Notes: generated from the letters alone by a model not told the origin. 64,000 nucleotides of DNA from Isoetes taiwanensis (GCA_021234155.1 JAJEKV010000926.1:1-64000), one strand, 5' to 3'; positions 1 through 12,664 are shown, counted from the stretch's first letter. Made by a program: numbers and translations.

Positions 1-436
1 CAACAATTATAACTTCCGTTGTTTGGCAGAATGTCTTCAGAAGCATACCATCTTGGAGCGGCTAGAGAAATAGATGATTCAGACCAATCATAATATTGAC
101 AAGGATTTAAGAACTTAATTGTTTGAGCTCCATTTCCAGACCTCCCCACTTGAAGAAGCTTTCCATCTACCAAGAAAGCACCAGAAGAACACCACGTATC
201 ATTGTAAATCGTCAAAGATCTAATGCTATTGCTTGCTATATCGAATTCAACGGAATGTGCCCAACAATCTAGCCATGTCTTCTTTGCTTGATCAGTTATG
301 CATTTCCCATTTGGAATAGTTAAATTTGAAGGCCCTGCTTATGTTCTATCCAAGATTAGGACCTTATCATTGTTCATTATAGCCAAATGCATTGCTGATA
401 CTCCTGCATTCTTCACTAACATCTATCATGTTCCTA
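1..436 (-). pseudogene. Glyoxal oxidase-like (GLOX) gene, exon fragment with in-frame stop, cut by window edge
   Basis: Read on the minus strand, this exon encodes the start of the glyoxal oxidase N-terminal beta-propeller domain. It shows NAGVSAMH, then VLILDRT, a CWAHSVEFD block, DTWCSS and PRWYASEDILP, in the order seen in plant GLOX proteins. These are secreted copper-radical oxidases of aldehydes with roles in cell walls and pollen. The Cys in DTWCSSG is, from family knowledge, the likely partner of the Tyr-Cys cofactor. The exon probably begins after an AG near position 436. The frame is continuous except for one TAA (minus strand, positions 339-341) directly after DRT, where the family has a residue before GPS. 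The gene continues beyond position 1, so its 3' part and active-site Tyr/His cannot be checked. It is either a pseudogene or a gene with one sequence error; the family call is fairly secure. Confidence 0.72.
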
Positions 437-1978
437 TACTCTCATTCTGCCCAAATGCTTGGTTAAGGACTAAAATTGGAGCTAAAATGTAGAGAATTGA
501 TCCAAGTCCTTCATCTGCAACCATGAGAAACAGATACCTCAAATAAAATGAATTTGCAGAAACATGGTATGGAGTAGAGCTATTTTTGCAAGTCTTAGCC
601 AGCTCTGTGGGATAAAACTATCTAGATCGAAGGTGCCAAGCACAAAGAACCTTCCACTTTCTGGAGACAAGCAGAACGGGTTTGATTTGGTGCCCATTTG
701 CAACAAACTAAAGTAATGTAATGCATGTAGATTTTGCTCTAGTTGTAAAGGTGATTCAGGCCGATAACCTATGAATTGGCTTAAAGAAGCTAAATGCAAT
801 ATATGACAACGGAGTCATGTCTTATAAAACAAAAGGCCTTGCAAAATCCCGGAATGAAGTGGATGCTTTGAAAGTGTTGTGTCAGCTTTTACCTCATATA
901 TATCTTTTTTCCCTCCTTTCTGTGTTTTATTGTAAACATTTCAACCACATGCTTGTTCCTATATTTGTAGTCACCATGTGGTCATTAGCAATATTTATGA
1001 AATTTTAAAGCTCCTGCTGAGCTATATCGTATCACTACATCCTCTTTCTTTGCTTTGAATAGAATTCGGAGAAAAAATGCAACATTTTCAGTTTACTGGT
1101 TTGCAATATAAGACTTGCTTTGAAGTGGAATGACTTGGAGAGCAAGGAAAAATTGAACAATGGGATAGCACTTTAAATGCAACCATTGTTCCTTTTTGCA
1201 TTATTTTCTAGAAGCGTTTTCCCGATTTTGCGGTGTCCGCCAATACCATTTCAAGTCAAGGTGGTTGAAATCTCTTGAGCACAATGGGACGGGAATTAAG
1301 GACCTCAAGCAAGGTTAGTTGCATGTATTGTGAATGGCCCTATGATGATTTTGATTGTTTTAAAATAAAGGCCTCTGTTTAGATGGGTCAAATTGTGGGA
1401 CATGTTAAGTCTCTTGTTTTTGGATATTATTGGAGGGCCCGTAGATAAAGGTTAACGAGCTAGTTGAGATCATAGAAAGGTGCATACATGTAAAGAGCTT
1501 GCCAGGCTTGATTTGAAGATGTGGATGTCATAATGCTGTGGCATGTGATTTTTTGTAGTTAATATAGTACGTCAATGCTGGCTACATTAAGAATTCTAGC
1601 TCCTCCAGTGTAGTTGCATTTGCAACTCTTGAGAGTTGTCGTCATGGCATACTGGTTCGGAAGATGTTCAAAACAAGCATTACTAAACACAACTGTTTGA
1701 GGCTAACAACATTTTCTTCTTTGTGGGTGTCTTGAACTTTTGTCAATGTTATTTGCTACACACCATGCATGGTGCCACAAAAGAATTGTCAACGGAAGAT
1801 AGCAGCTATTGGTACTTGCCACATGCGGTGACAACATGGAAACATGAATTCTTGCTCTGATGACATAAGTACATGGTTATTAGACTATTCAATCATTAAG
1901 ACGCTCTTTATTCCCCAAGAAAATTTTGAGGAGTCCAAACTGGTAGATGAACTGTGAATCTTTCCACTAGGAGAAATA
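437..1978. other. Non-coding stretch upstream of the GLOX exon
   Basis: AT-rich sequence with only short, unconvincing open frames; the longest is 86 codons on the minus strand at 539-799 and resembles nothing I recognise. It may contain introns and upstream exons of the GLOX gene, but I could not place a further exon. Confidence 0.5.
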
Positions 1979-2425
1979 TTAGCCAGCTTCGTTGGTAGTG
2001 CGCCACTGGAATTTTGCCAAATCTTGACATAATTTGATGTGCATAAATTTCAGCCATAAATTTTGAGGTGTTAGGTTATCATAGTTGCATGTTGCTGTGT
2101 GAGTAGTTCTTTGGTCCCCGGTTTTGTGCTTTCGACTTCTCATACATTCTTCTTTGTTGCAGCTATTAGAAAGCATTTGACTTGATGTAGGCTCCTTTTG
2201 GGAATTGAAGAACATCCACATTTCGTTTTTTTTTAGATAGCAAGACAAAGACGATGGTACGCGATCATCGGTTTGTGTTTTTTCTGAGATAGCGGCACAG
2301 TACGCATGGTACGCATCATCATGACTTGTAAACAAGGCATTGAGATGTAGTTGTAATTGTTGTCGTTGGAGATCAAAGAACGTGGCTTCAGAAGCATTAC
2401 ACCAAATTTCATTTAGTCTTGGCAT
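1979..2425 (-). CDS. Hypothetical open frame of 148 codons
   Basis: This is an ATG-to-stop frame on the minus strand, and one of the longest uninterrupted frames in the window. The product is hydrophilic. It starts with a Gln/Leu-rich stretch (around residues 18-30) and has several Cys and His residues but no regular zinc-finger spacing, signal peptide or membrane segment. I recognise no family. There is no obvious partner exon on either side. It could be an exon of an unknown gene, a transposon remnant or a chance frame. The only support is its length in AT-rich DNA, so confidence is low. Confidence 0.22.
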   Translation of the reverse strand: MPRLNEIWCNASEATFFDLQRQQLQLHLNALFTSHDDAYHAYCAAISEKTQTDDRVPSSLSCYLKKNEMWMFFNSQKEPTSSQMLSNSCNKEECMRSRKHKTGDQRTTHTATCNYDNLTPQNLWLKFMHIKLCQDLAKFQWRTTNEAG

Positions 2426-4423
2426 TTTTTAACCAAGTTCAACAAGACAACCTCACGTAGAACTTTGTTATAACATGACTACATTGCAAGGACTAGAATT
2501 TCGAACATGATGTCTCCAAGGGTTGGTAAACCTTCATTAGGACCTCCATACTCTTGCGTTGATCACATGCAAGCTACGAAGATTAAAAAATAAATAAAAA
2601 AAATGTATAGATAAAAAGTAAAAAGTCCACACTAACTACCAAAGAAAACATAACTGGAAAGGAAAACAATTTGCCTTAGCAGGAGAAACAGAAAAGGCTC
2701 TTGTTGTTTGACATGTTCGAGAAAATCTGCTTCCTTTTGTGCTTTAATTTTTAATTGGGTGCATTCTATCATGTCAATCCATGGTCTGAACTATCTTATC
2801 CAAAGGTTGACTTGCATTTGATATCCAAGAGATGCATTATTGAAGGTCTTAAAGCTATGCTTAAACTCTGGGATTTGAAGTAACTTTCTATCTGAATTCA
2901 TCGATGAGGGCAATTTGGCGTCTATTTCTTTTGACTTACTTTACTGCCCATCCTCATATTAGCTCAACTAATATTTTTCATCAAAAAGCCACTATCTGAG
3001 CTACAGATTGTGCTAAATTATGGCAACGCCGAGCCTCCAAAATTTGTCAAGCAATTGACACTCAAAATAGAAAAAAGCAAGGAACATAAAGGGAAAGCTT
3101 ACTTCGAGGCACATTTGAATGAAGAAGAATGGTGATATGGTCCTATGCATAAAAACACAAAATTGATGGGAATACTGAAGAATGGGGCAAATATTTTGCT
3201 GGATCTGGACATATGTAATGCCATAGTTGAAAAGCCTTCAATTCATTGGATATAATTATGATGCAGATGCATCGTGCATGCATTAGAATAATGTTTAAAG
3301 GTCCAGATCTTTTATTTAAAGTCTTAAAGTCGGTTGCCCCTTTTTTTTAGGCAATCTATAAAAATGTCCTATAGTATATTTATCTACCTACGTCTTTTAT
3401 TCGACCTATTCCCAAAAATGCCATCCTTAAAGAATTTCCATGTTAAACATGCACTGTAAGGAATTTCCACATTAGATAGATAGATAGATTCATAGATAAT
3501 CTTTAATGTCCATGAGAAGCCAAACTTATGGGACACACAAATAGATGAGACATGCTCCTCCCACTATACATGGCTGAAGTGGATCCTTCCCCTACTAACT
3601 TTACAATGATCATGACCACTTTTAGAACGAGACATTAAATCCATGACCTTCGACGTGGCAATCAATATATTCCGGCACAATCGGTTGTTTTGGAGCAATC
3701 GGCACGATTCTCTTGTACTTAAACCACCATTTGGTGGAAATATGCAAACTTTCATCGGTTTGTTTATTTCAGGTATTTTGCATTCAAGGGTTTCTAGTGG
3801 CACCATCTTGAGTTGCTATTGCACATCCCTGTTCTTCAGATCCGTTGTTGCATGTCGTGTTTGCAGATCTGGCACGACTTCATGAGCGGTAGAAACAAGG
3901 GCGGAGTAAGAAGCTAAGATCCATCTGCATCTTCGCCGCCCTTCATCGATTCTTGCTCAGTCGGCAGAGCGGTTAAGCTAAACAACATACTGACCGGCTG
4001 AAACCACTCATACTAGTGACTTACTTAATACAAAGCTCACAATAGGCACCGTACCATTTCCTCTCTCCTATACTGCTATCGATTGTGGAAAGGAGACTCC
4101 CATACACTCTTCATTTCTATATTGCTCTTTCCTCACGTAAAGGCCTGTTTTGCATCCCCACTTGTGCATGTTTCCAAATCATTTGCTATACGGGTTTGCT
4201 GCATATAAAAAGGATTCCTGCTACAGGCTAGAATTGTGTAGACACAATTCACAAATAAAAAAAGCAAGAAGCACTTTCATGCTTCAAAATGATCAAATGT
4301 GATAAATCTGCCATTCAGTAGATCCAACGTTTCTTTCTATCGCATTAACCACAACAAGTACAATTCAATTTATATTACTTTGCCCTAATTTTCTATGCCT
4401 TCATTTTCTATAGCCTCATGCGC

Positions 4424-4461
<38 letters not shown>

Positions 4462-5429
4462 GTACTTGTTTGAACCTTTTATATGTCTACCTAATGACCT
4501 ACCAGCTATATCTCAAATTTTATGACTTTGGTTTTTAAATGTCTCGCTTGGTTTAAGGTTCTCCCTACATCTGATTGTCTAGTTTAATCGGTCTAAAATG
4601 CCTCCTACTGTTAGCTTGTTTGTCTCATTGTAGGAGGCATTCTAGATCTTTCATATAGAATAGAATAGAATAGAATATGATTTTATCGTCCACGGATATA
4701 GGAACATAAGAAATACGCATAGCTTGCAACAAAGAAATTGATAATTGAGCGTATTGTGAACCATCGCTTTCATTTTCATTCTTTTAAGCGCTCTGTCACT
4801 GTTTGACCACTTGGTAGAGATTATATCACAGTAAGATTCTCAGGTCGTGAAGGGATAAGCAGTGATAGAGGTCAAGATGGCAACTATGAAGAGATGGTCC
4901 TCCGGACGCTAATCACTCCATATCAACTCGTTGTGTTGCTCATTGCAAATAAGGTTGTGATGATAGGTTCTAATGACTTGGGAACATACTATGCTTTCAA
5001 TGACCTTAAACCCTAAATTGGATTATGTGCCTTGACTACCTCTTTTACAAGGGGGTATGGTAATCTACAAAAATAGTATATTGCCGTATTTCCTTGTAAA
5101 AAGGTATTGATCTTTCATGTTTGGGATCAATCCTTATGTGGCATGCTATACAATGGCACATGGACCTCTAGTCCGGCCTTCTTTCCCTTCGACTCTACAG
5201 TACAATCTTGGCCATAGTGGCCACCACAAAGGAGGTTAGTCTGATAGAGGTACAGATGCCACTGTATAGCGCGCCATATATACGAGCATTGCATGTTGCT
5301 GTTATAAAACATGAAGGAAGTGCGACAGCTAGCTAGTCTATATTTGCTTGGGTCATAATTGAAATAGTTTTGGGAACTCTCGTTACCTCCTTTTGGAAGG
5401 AACAAGTTTTTCACATGTTTCTTTTCTTT
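2426..5429. other. Non-coding stretch with simple repeats
   Basis: No supportable gene. It contains a short (TAGA)n tract at about 3472-3490, a run of 35 T at 4426-4460 and an (AATAG)n tract at about 4655-4677. Overlapping 80-codon frames at 3564-3885 on opposite strands look like chance. Confidence 0.5.
4426..4460. repeat. Homopolymer of 35 T
   Basis: An uninterrupted run of T. On the minus strand it would be a poly(A) tract, but I see no retroposon body next to it. Confidence 0.9.
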
Positions 5430-6088
5430 GCCTCTCTGGATCAATGAAGCTTGATTGCTAAGCTCCATTACACAGAGAGGGGAAATTGGGACTTGCAAAA
5501 ATCTCGGTCCTTTTGATGTTGAAATAACTAGAGTTTCGAGGACCCTGTTTGATTAATACCATGGGAAAATGTAGCTTAGTTACTTGCCATGCTTTATGGG
5601 AGTTACTTGCTAGGCTTGGTTACTTGTTGAGTGAAGCGTGAGAAGGTCCCCTAATTTCAAGCCATAGTGCTGCTTAAGCTTCTCCATCCATTGCGTGTGG
5701 AAGATGTAACTCCAGTACACATAATTAGCATTAGTGCTCCTTAAGCTTCGTCCATTCATTACGTGTATGAGGCGTAATTCCAGTTTGCATAATAGTTGCG
5801 CCTTATACATGCAATGGATGGACAAAGCTTAGGCATCGCCATGGCTTGAAATTAGAGGATCTTCTCACACTTCACTCAACAATTAGAGGGAAATAGTTAC
5901 TTTCCATGTTTTGTTGGAGTGAAGTGTGTCAACTAGCTAGGTTACAAAATCTTAGGGCTCACAATAGAGAGTTCTAGGAACTCTTAGCATCTCCTTCAAG
6001 AAGCATCGAGTTTTCCTCTATCCCTTTTTGGATGCCTCTCTAGGTCAATGTAGCTTAGTTAGTTGCTAAGCTCTATTACACAGAGAGA
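5430..6088 (+). repeat. Direct duplication flanking foldback element 1
   Basis: A block starting GCCTCTCT and ending TTACACAGAGAG occurs at 5430-5479 and again, with about 85% similarity, at 6034-6088. The two copies bracket the foldback element at 5624-5882. Either the locus was duplicated with the element or the block belongs to a larger repeat. Confidence 0.6.
5624..5882. mobile_element. MITE-like foldback element, copy 1
   Basis: The ends are long inverted repeats of roughly 100 bp. The left arm begins TTGTTGAGTGAAGCGTGAGAA and contains TAATTTCAAGCCAT. The right arm ends ATTAGAGGATCTTCTCACAC and CTTCACTCAACAA, its reverse complement with scattered mismatches. Within the left half the arm is partly repeated in direct orientation (about 5683 and 5735), each copy carrying TTAAGCTTC and TCCAT. 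There is no coding capacity. The trinucleotide TTA lies close to both ends and might be a Harbinger-type target duplication, but one base separates it from the left arm. It resembles the element at 6151-6346. Confidence 0.7.
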
Positions 6089-6150
6089 CTCCAAAATTGA
6101 GGCAGGGGAATCTCGTTCTGATGGGAAAGCAACAAGTGCAGTCTGCTAGA

Positions 6151-6346
6151 ACTTAAAGAAAGTGTGAGAACATCCTAATTTCAAGCCATAGTCTTGTTCA
6201 AACTTTGTCCGTCCATTGCATATACAAGGCATGTTACGTATAATTGGTGCCAATTACACGTACCAAAGTTAGCCTTATATATGCAATGGATGGCAAGGCT
6301 TAAGGTATGCTTCAAATTGAGAGACGTTCTCACGTTTGAAGTTTAG
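6151..6346. mobile_element. MITE-like foldback element, copy 2
   Basis: A second hairpin of the same family. The left arm carries GTGTGAGAACATCCTAATTT, then CAAGCCATAG and GTCCATTGCATATACAAGGC. The right arm carries the inverted counterparts ATATATGCAATGGATGG and GAGACGTTCTCAC. The centre is the near-palindrome TAATTGGTGCCAATTA. It is about 60 bp shorter than copy 1 because it lacks the internal direct repeat. It is non-coding and presumably non-autonomous; no transposase is visible in the window. Confidence 0.68.
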
Positions 6347-6549
6347 GCAGCTTGCAGTTAGTAGCAAGAATTTCAAGTACTCTATTTTATTATTTTCATG
6401 AGAAAATGCAGCTTAGTGAGTCTCTCGGTTTCATTACTTGCTAGGCTTCCAGATCAGTAACTTACTACTACATGCCTGAGGTTCAGAATTTGCTCATAAT
6501 GTTTACTTGATATGCCTCTTAAGATTTGTTTCGGTTCTTGCCTCATATG

Positions 6550-6650
6550 TTGTCTATCTATCTACATAACTATCTGCATGCCTGCCTGCTTGCCTATCTA
6601 TCTGTCTACATGTATGTCTGCCTGTTTACTTGTCTATCTATCTAAAGTTG
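6550..6650. repeat. Imperfect TCTA/TGCC tetranucleotide repeat
   Basis: About 100 bp of mixed CTAT, CTGC and CTGT tetramers forming a degenerate microsatellite. Confidence 0.8.
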
Positions 6651-9600
6651 ATATTATTAGTATCAAACTCAATTATTAGGTTTTAGATTCTTATGCATAG
6701 AAATTTGAAAGGAGCTTTTAAATGTTCTACACAGTATGTCAAAATTGAATACTATAGGACCAAGGAACTTTTTGAAGAAGTTTGATAAGCATATTGTGTT
6801 CAGATCCAGAGAGCGTAATTTAGCATCTTGTATTAGTCACCCCTTTCGACAAGTGGTCTGCTCCCTTTGAGGCCTTGCCTTCATTAATTTTTTCCGTAAT
6901 ATCTCAGAATTGCACCTATTACCAATCTATTATTAAGACATTGAGGATCATGTTTAAATGTGGTAATCATAGTTTTATTTTCTTCCTCAATATTACTATT
7001 TTGATAGGGTATAGGAGCATTAGCAGCAACTATTACTCAAAATTTGTCTCAATTTCACATGACCGATGTTGATTTGGATAGACAAATCTCTTCTTTTTCA
7101 TTTTTTAGATGACTTGCACTTACTTTAATGTCATCGAGAAAGAGCCCATAATAGAGCACTTCTTTCTTGCCAGTTGACCTTTTTCTATTATAAGAATCGA
7201 GGGGGTGCTTCAAAAATTGACAAACAGGTCTATTTCAACATCATCCATTGCAAAGAAATTGTTGTTGTCACTAGAAGGTATAACTTGCGATATAGTTGAC
7301 AATAAGAATGTTGAATATCATTTCATATCCATACAACTCAACCTCCATTGCCAAGAACCCAAAATTAACAAGGAGAGCTCATATCCATCTTCCAATATAA
7401 TATGATCATGTTTAAGCCATGTGCCGCGGTATATTAAGCTTATGGTGTAAGCTTCAAGCTGGATTGGAAACAGTTTGCTGAAAGTAATAGTAAGCCAAAT
7501 ATGGATCAAATAGTGCGCTAGTTATTTAATGGTCTGCAGAAGCTAGAGGTATTTTATGTTCAGGACAACGAATAGAACGGAGTACTCAAATTATAACGGA
7601 GAACTGCGTTGATAACCCATGAACACTAGTACTGGTAACACTAGTAATAATGCTAATGGTAACACTAGTAAGGTAGCACATTGATGGTCTCTTGGTATTT
7701 GAGTCTCGTTCACATTATCACTCATATATATACAATTATTTGAGCTCTACGGCGTGTTGGTAGAGATTGATCTCGGTCAATCATCATGAGATGGGCCGAT
7801 TAGAAACGATGACACCTCACAATAACTCCCCAAGTAGCCCCCTTGTTGGTAGACATTGAGGTGTCACCGTCGTGGCCGTTGAATGTGCGAGATCGACGGC
7901 CCAGATTTAAAGCCCCTTTATTTGGGGCCTTTGTTCTAGACCATTAGATTTAAGAATTTAATCTGGGCCGTTCATAAAAAGGTGATCGAAATTAATACCA
8001 TTAAAAAGGTGGCACCACATTAAATGGTTTTGTTTTGACCTTTAGCAGGGCAATTAATAATGCATTTACTACCCTCAACATGAGGTGGCAATTGCGGCTT
8101 AATCTTATTCTAGAAGCTTTAGTGACGTGCCTTCTTCCTCCTTCCTTCTGCGTCTACTCTGCCGAGGTATGGTGAAGCTAGCGAAAAATGCCAGCAGGGA
8201 AAGGGAGCCGTCCTCAGACCCTTTCCTCTAGCAGGTCAAACTCCATGCCTTCTGCATGTTGGGACATAGCCTTGCAATTAGAACCTTGGCCTGCTGGCTC
8301 AAGAAATGCCACAGAATCTGAGAAAATCCTCTGTTCTAACTTGTTTAGATTACTCTTTCTACCAGATCAGGAGACAGAAAGCAGATCTGGATCCATGAGA
8401 TTCATCTCAGAGGTAAGGGAGAGCGACAATTTATGTTTTAGAATGCTGGATTTTGAAAGAGGAAGTGCGTTACAGGGCAAAGGAGCAATTGGACGGTCAC
8501 GGAAGCTTGGATTTAGCGTTTGAAAAAAATGGGGCCTCGAATTCTGTTTAGAGAGAAACATGGTTGCATTTGCCTGATTCAAAGGCAAGCACAGCTGGAT
8601 TTCGAGGCAAAGGACCGGGATTAGGGATTTTAGTTGGCCATCTTATTAACTGGATAAGCCCACACAGAGGCAAGTGAGAAATTATGAACAGCTTCTATAT
8701 CTTCAAGATTTTAAAAATTCTTGTGGCTCTGCCATTTGAAATTGGGGCTAATATGATGGACGTCCATTGATGCCATAGACAGACTACTCTGAAAAGCACA
8801 GGGCAGGTCTAAATCATGGTTTTGTTTTTGTTTCTTAATGCATCACGAAGGCACTGAAACTTTTGCCATAATCCCCCATAATCCCTGTATTTTTTCAATT
8901 GGAATGGAAGCTATTTCTTTGGGCAGTAGACTATATTTGCAGGCGAACAGGGTATAGAATGGGTCAATCTTGCCTTCTCGCTTTTATTTCAAAATATCAG
9001 ATTCAAAATAGTCCAGAATCTGTTGGCTTCATGCTTGCTAAAAACAGAGAGCACTCAGTGCGTTTTGTATGGCTCGGTTCTTGGGCGGGGCTAGATCAAA
9101 GCATCAGATCATTTTCTCCAATAACAAATGTTTTTGACAAAGCAGAGACCTCAAAAGAGGAGTTGTCCAATTCTGTTGATGGAGGCCATTAGACCCTGTA
9201 ATTTTCGTTTTAACCACGAGCTCTTGCCAAGAAATTGGTTTATTTGAAGAATCAATTTTAAACACAGTCACTATTTCTCTGTACAGCCAGAGAACGAAGT
9301 GGCCATTTTTTTTTTTCCAGGCTCAATTTATCCTTTCGTTTTGCAGCTGTCTGCCTTCAGTGACGCTTTGGGATGCTTTCGTATACAAAAGAGTTTGCAT
9401 CCTTCTCTGACGAAGTTCTCTAGTTCACCAATATAGAGCCTGAATAAGGTCACCATGACCGTGTTTCAGAAACGTCTCTGTGAGATTAGTCAAAACTTTG
9501 TCTTAAGTTGCCTTTGCTTTGAATGTGCCAGAACATATGTACATGGTAAAACCATGCCAAGTACAATGTGATTGCTTATTCTTCTAATTTTACTGAGCTC

Positions 9601-9890
9601 ATACTCGTGCAGATATCGATCAACGATAAAGCGAATAAACCTACACAATATGGTGAGTATTATGGCCTTAATCTAGATTCCACTTATTGCTATTGATTCA
9701 GTGTATACCATGCGTGCATGATGCTATTTATGAATTCTATGAGCCGTTTCTCTGTATGCCACCATCAGATATTAATATAATCTTTCTTAGCAATATATAC
9801 GACCTGCATAACATCCTACAAGCATAAACGCATAATATCCTACAACGTAATTTGTGGTCTGGCGAGTAAATTACAGCTCGCTAATGTTTA
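6651..9890. other. Non-coding stretch, possible upstream region of the next gene candidate
   Basis: No gene I can support. ACTAGTA motifs cluster at about 7617-7672. Frames of 111 codons (8188-8523) and 97 codons (8899-9192) on the plus strand show no known motif. A pyrimidine-rich stretch near 8125-8160 and TATATATA near 7725 would fit a transcribed leader, but this is weak. Confidence 0.35.
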
Positions 9891-9894
9891 TGAA

Positions 9895-12130
9895 GTTTTG
9901 CTCTGTGTAGCTTTGTTGAATGATCTTCTTGAGAAGATTTCAATGGGATCTGCAGGCCCACCTAAGCCAGAGGTGTGTTTTTCTGGCAATGGTAAGGTAC
10001 ATGTAAAAAATGACATCTAAAATTGTTGTGTCCTTATAATTGTTCAACTCTGTCTCAGGGCAGGCCAAAGTCCGGTCCTGCATGTAAGAGGAAAGCAAAA
10101 CGGAAACACAAACTTACATCTGCGAATTTGCCGCGTAAGAAAAAGAGGTAAAGCTGAAGTTTGCTAGGACAAGTAGATAGGTATTAGCTTTTCTTTATCA
10201 ATTTTCATCGCCCAGATTACTGTAGCTGCAAAAGGAAATGCAAGGACTGTCTGTAGATTTCTTTAATCGACATATATACAGAATTCAACTTGCTTCAAAG
10301 AAGATGATGCCCAAGTGGACATGTTATTGTATGCGCTTTTAGTTTTGCAGAATAGTTTGGTATAACATTCCTGAGGATGTACCAATAATCTGCTACTCTT
10401 TTCATGTCTGCAGCACTTCTGGATAGCTGTCTCAATGGCCTTCTTCATGGCAGCTACTGTGTTCACCATGTTAAAACTAACTGGTAAGGCTCACATCTGA
10501 ATGTTGATTTCTGTATTTTAACATGTGTCAACAAAGGGAAGGTGCAATTTGGTGACCAATTGGTAAACAACAAAATATTGGGTGTGCTGTTGATTGTATG
10601 AATTCATCTTTTGCCCACAAAAGAAAACAAGAAGACACGAATGTTCCCTAACAGAGTATGCTGCTCTGTATCACGAAGCCTTGATGTAGTGTCCCATGCG
10701 AAACTTATACGCATCTTAAAATTTACACGACTAAGTGTTTGCTTTGCAGATGTATGTCGTTAGTTGATCTACACATGGATACAACCAACATGAATACTTA
10801 ATCTGAGGTATCTGCAGAGATTCTAAGTGAGGCTGCATGATAAGTAAATATGTTCTCTAATTTATAAGGTGTTGCAAACTGATTTTGTCATTGAGGTGTG
10901 CTTTTGGAGAGGGCTCAAATATAGGACATGAGGTTCCTATAGTAGACGCTGATGTTAGCCTAGAGTCCTGGCAGCTTCTAGAAGTATTGCAATGTCAACT
11001 AGGGTCCTTACTAGACTATTGGCACAGTGGGTTGAGGCATGCCACATGTATACCCAAGCACATCATTGTTTTTAAGATCAATATTTCCAGTTACCTATAC
11101 AATATCCTGAACACACTTTGTGCCTACCATGGCAATTATGTTTGCAGCTTGAAGCAAATGTTTGGATGTCAACAGTTTGATAGCGCAATGACAAACTATT
11201 AGCAGCTTCAAGCCCAGGGCATGTTCGATCCTTTGGTGCTTGGACAATATCCTCAGGTTTTCCAACACTTTCAGCAGGTTCTCAATTCAACCAATCTGAC
11301 AGCTTCAGGTTGGATGGAACGTAATGTGCAGTTTCAGCATTGTAACAAGTCCAGTGCACCAACAGTAAGTCTAAAGGTGTGCCATTATCCTCTGAATTTG
11401 CTAATGTCACAGGTAATGAAGTATTGCATTGGTGTTAAGTACTGACTTACTTTGTCACATATTGCAGAGCAAGGATATTACCAAAGGTAGAACCAGAATT
11501 CCGAGTACTTTGTCACTAGATTCAGCAACTCCGTTTCATCATTCAGGTAAGCACTGAGTGAGGATCATGCTTTGTCGTTTACAGTTATATGGCTGATCCC
11601 GTTTTCGTCCCTTGGGGATGGGTGATTCCAGGATCCAGGCTTCTCAACATAGGGGATTAGCTCAGAATCCTCAGCCGTATTATGAGGGAAGTGCTAGCTA
11701 TCTGAATACATTTGGCAACATAGAGACTGGCAGCACTTCTCACGGATTTACTACAGGATATCATGATGCACCTCTAATTACTTCCAGCAGTGTATCCTTC
11801 TCCCCGCTGGAGCAATGTTCTTCAGTTGGATTTGCTTATAGTGGTAATCTAGCAGATGAAAGTGTCGCGAGTGATGGTGAAGCTGGCCTTCTCCTAGTTG
11901 TACTGTCAAATATGTCCTTCGAGCAATCAAAGCTTCTGCAGCAGCCTTCTTGGAATAAAAATGCTTGCTTCACAGATGACAGTGACCAGGGTGATGTAGA
12001 AAGTGGAAGCCTTATAATCAGCAATACATGGCATCTGGATAACACTGCAGAGTGGAATGGTTTGATTTGGAATCCCTCATCTGCCGGGCAGGTCCGTTAT
12101 CTACGAAATGGAACTGTTCTTAATCCATGA
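9895..12130 (+). CDS. Candidate spliced gene, unidentified; basic and Gln-rich predicted protein
   Basis: Several exon-like segments lie in order with plausible splice sites. A segment ending about 9972 encodes a KPE tail followed by a GT donor. About 10062-10147 encodes a very basic stretch beginning GRPKSGP and ending PRKKKR, resembling an AT-hook or nuclear-localisation signal. About 11110-11365 is Gln-rich (LQAQG, then QYPQVFQHFQQV) and ends at a GT. About 11468-11548 is followed by GTAAG. A final frame from about 11612 is rich in Ser, Gly and Asp and ends at TGA 12128-12130. A TAG at 11200-11202 interrupts the Gln-rich frame, which continues in phase on both sides. The composition suggests a nuclear or transcriptional protein, but I recognise no DNA-binding fold, so the product stays unknown and the exon borders are tentative. 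Confidence 0.38.
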
Positions 12131-12512
12131 AGAGTCTATAATTGAGATAGTAATCTTTCCACCTTATGGCGATCCTTTGGTCCTGCAGTCTCATGCTACA
12201 TCACCCTTGTTATTCAGAATTTGAATCAAAAATTTCAAAGGATTGCAATCATGAGTGTATGATAGTCAATCGGGGATCCCTGCTGTACAACCATGGTTGA
12301 CAAAAACCATTTTGCTAGGTAGGATGATTGCCAAGCTTCCACTCACAATATACTGTTTGATATGGAAGCCTTTAGGCTTATGCAAATAATTGAATTCAAG
12401 TAGTTGCTTGTTTAGTTCCGGTGAGGTAGTACCAGTTTTCTTATGTTTTTAACACAGAGGAGATGCACCAGTTTTCTCTCCTTGGATCAAAGCCATGAGT
12501 TGGTTTCTTGCA

Positions 12513-12664
12513 TTATTAGATGTCAAGTGTACAACATCTATATAAGTGGGAAGCCAATGAGTTGGAGTCTTGCCTTCAGGAAAGAATGTGGGATTTTGCA
12601 TTATCAGATGTTAAGTGTACAACATCTTGGGTGCAGATACGTAAGTGGGAAGCCAATGCATTTT
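12513..12664 (+). repeat. Imperfect tandem duplication, ~85-bp unit
   Basis: Two copies share GATGT(C/T)AAGTGTACAACATC and GTGGGAAGCCAATG, the second with a 12-bp insertion (GGGTGCAGATAC). In one frame the repeat encodes ALSDVKCTTS..RKWEAN twice, so it may derive from a coding sequence with an internal repeat. No family recognised. Confidence 0.65.

Noticed and set aside
3950-4010. GCTCAGTCGGCAGAGCGGTTAAG resembles a tRNA D-arm
   Set aside because: No T-arm, anticodon arm or acceptor pairing follows within tRNA length.
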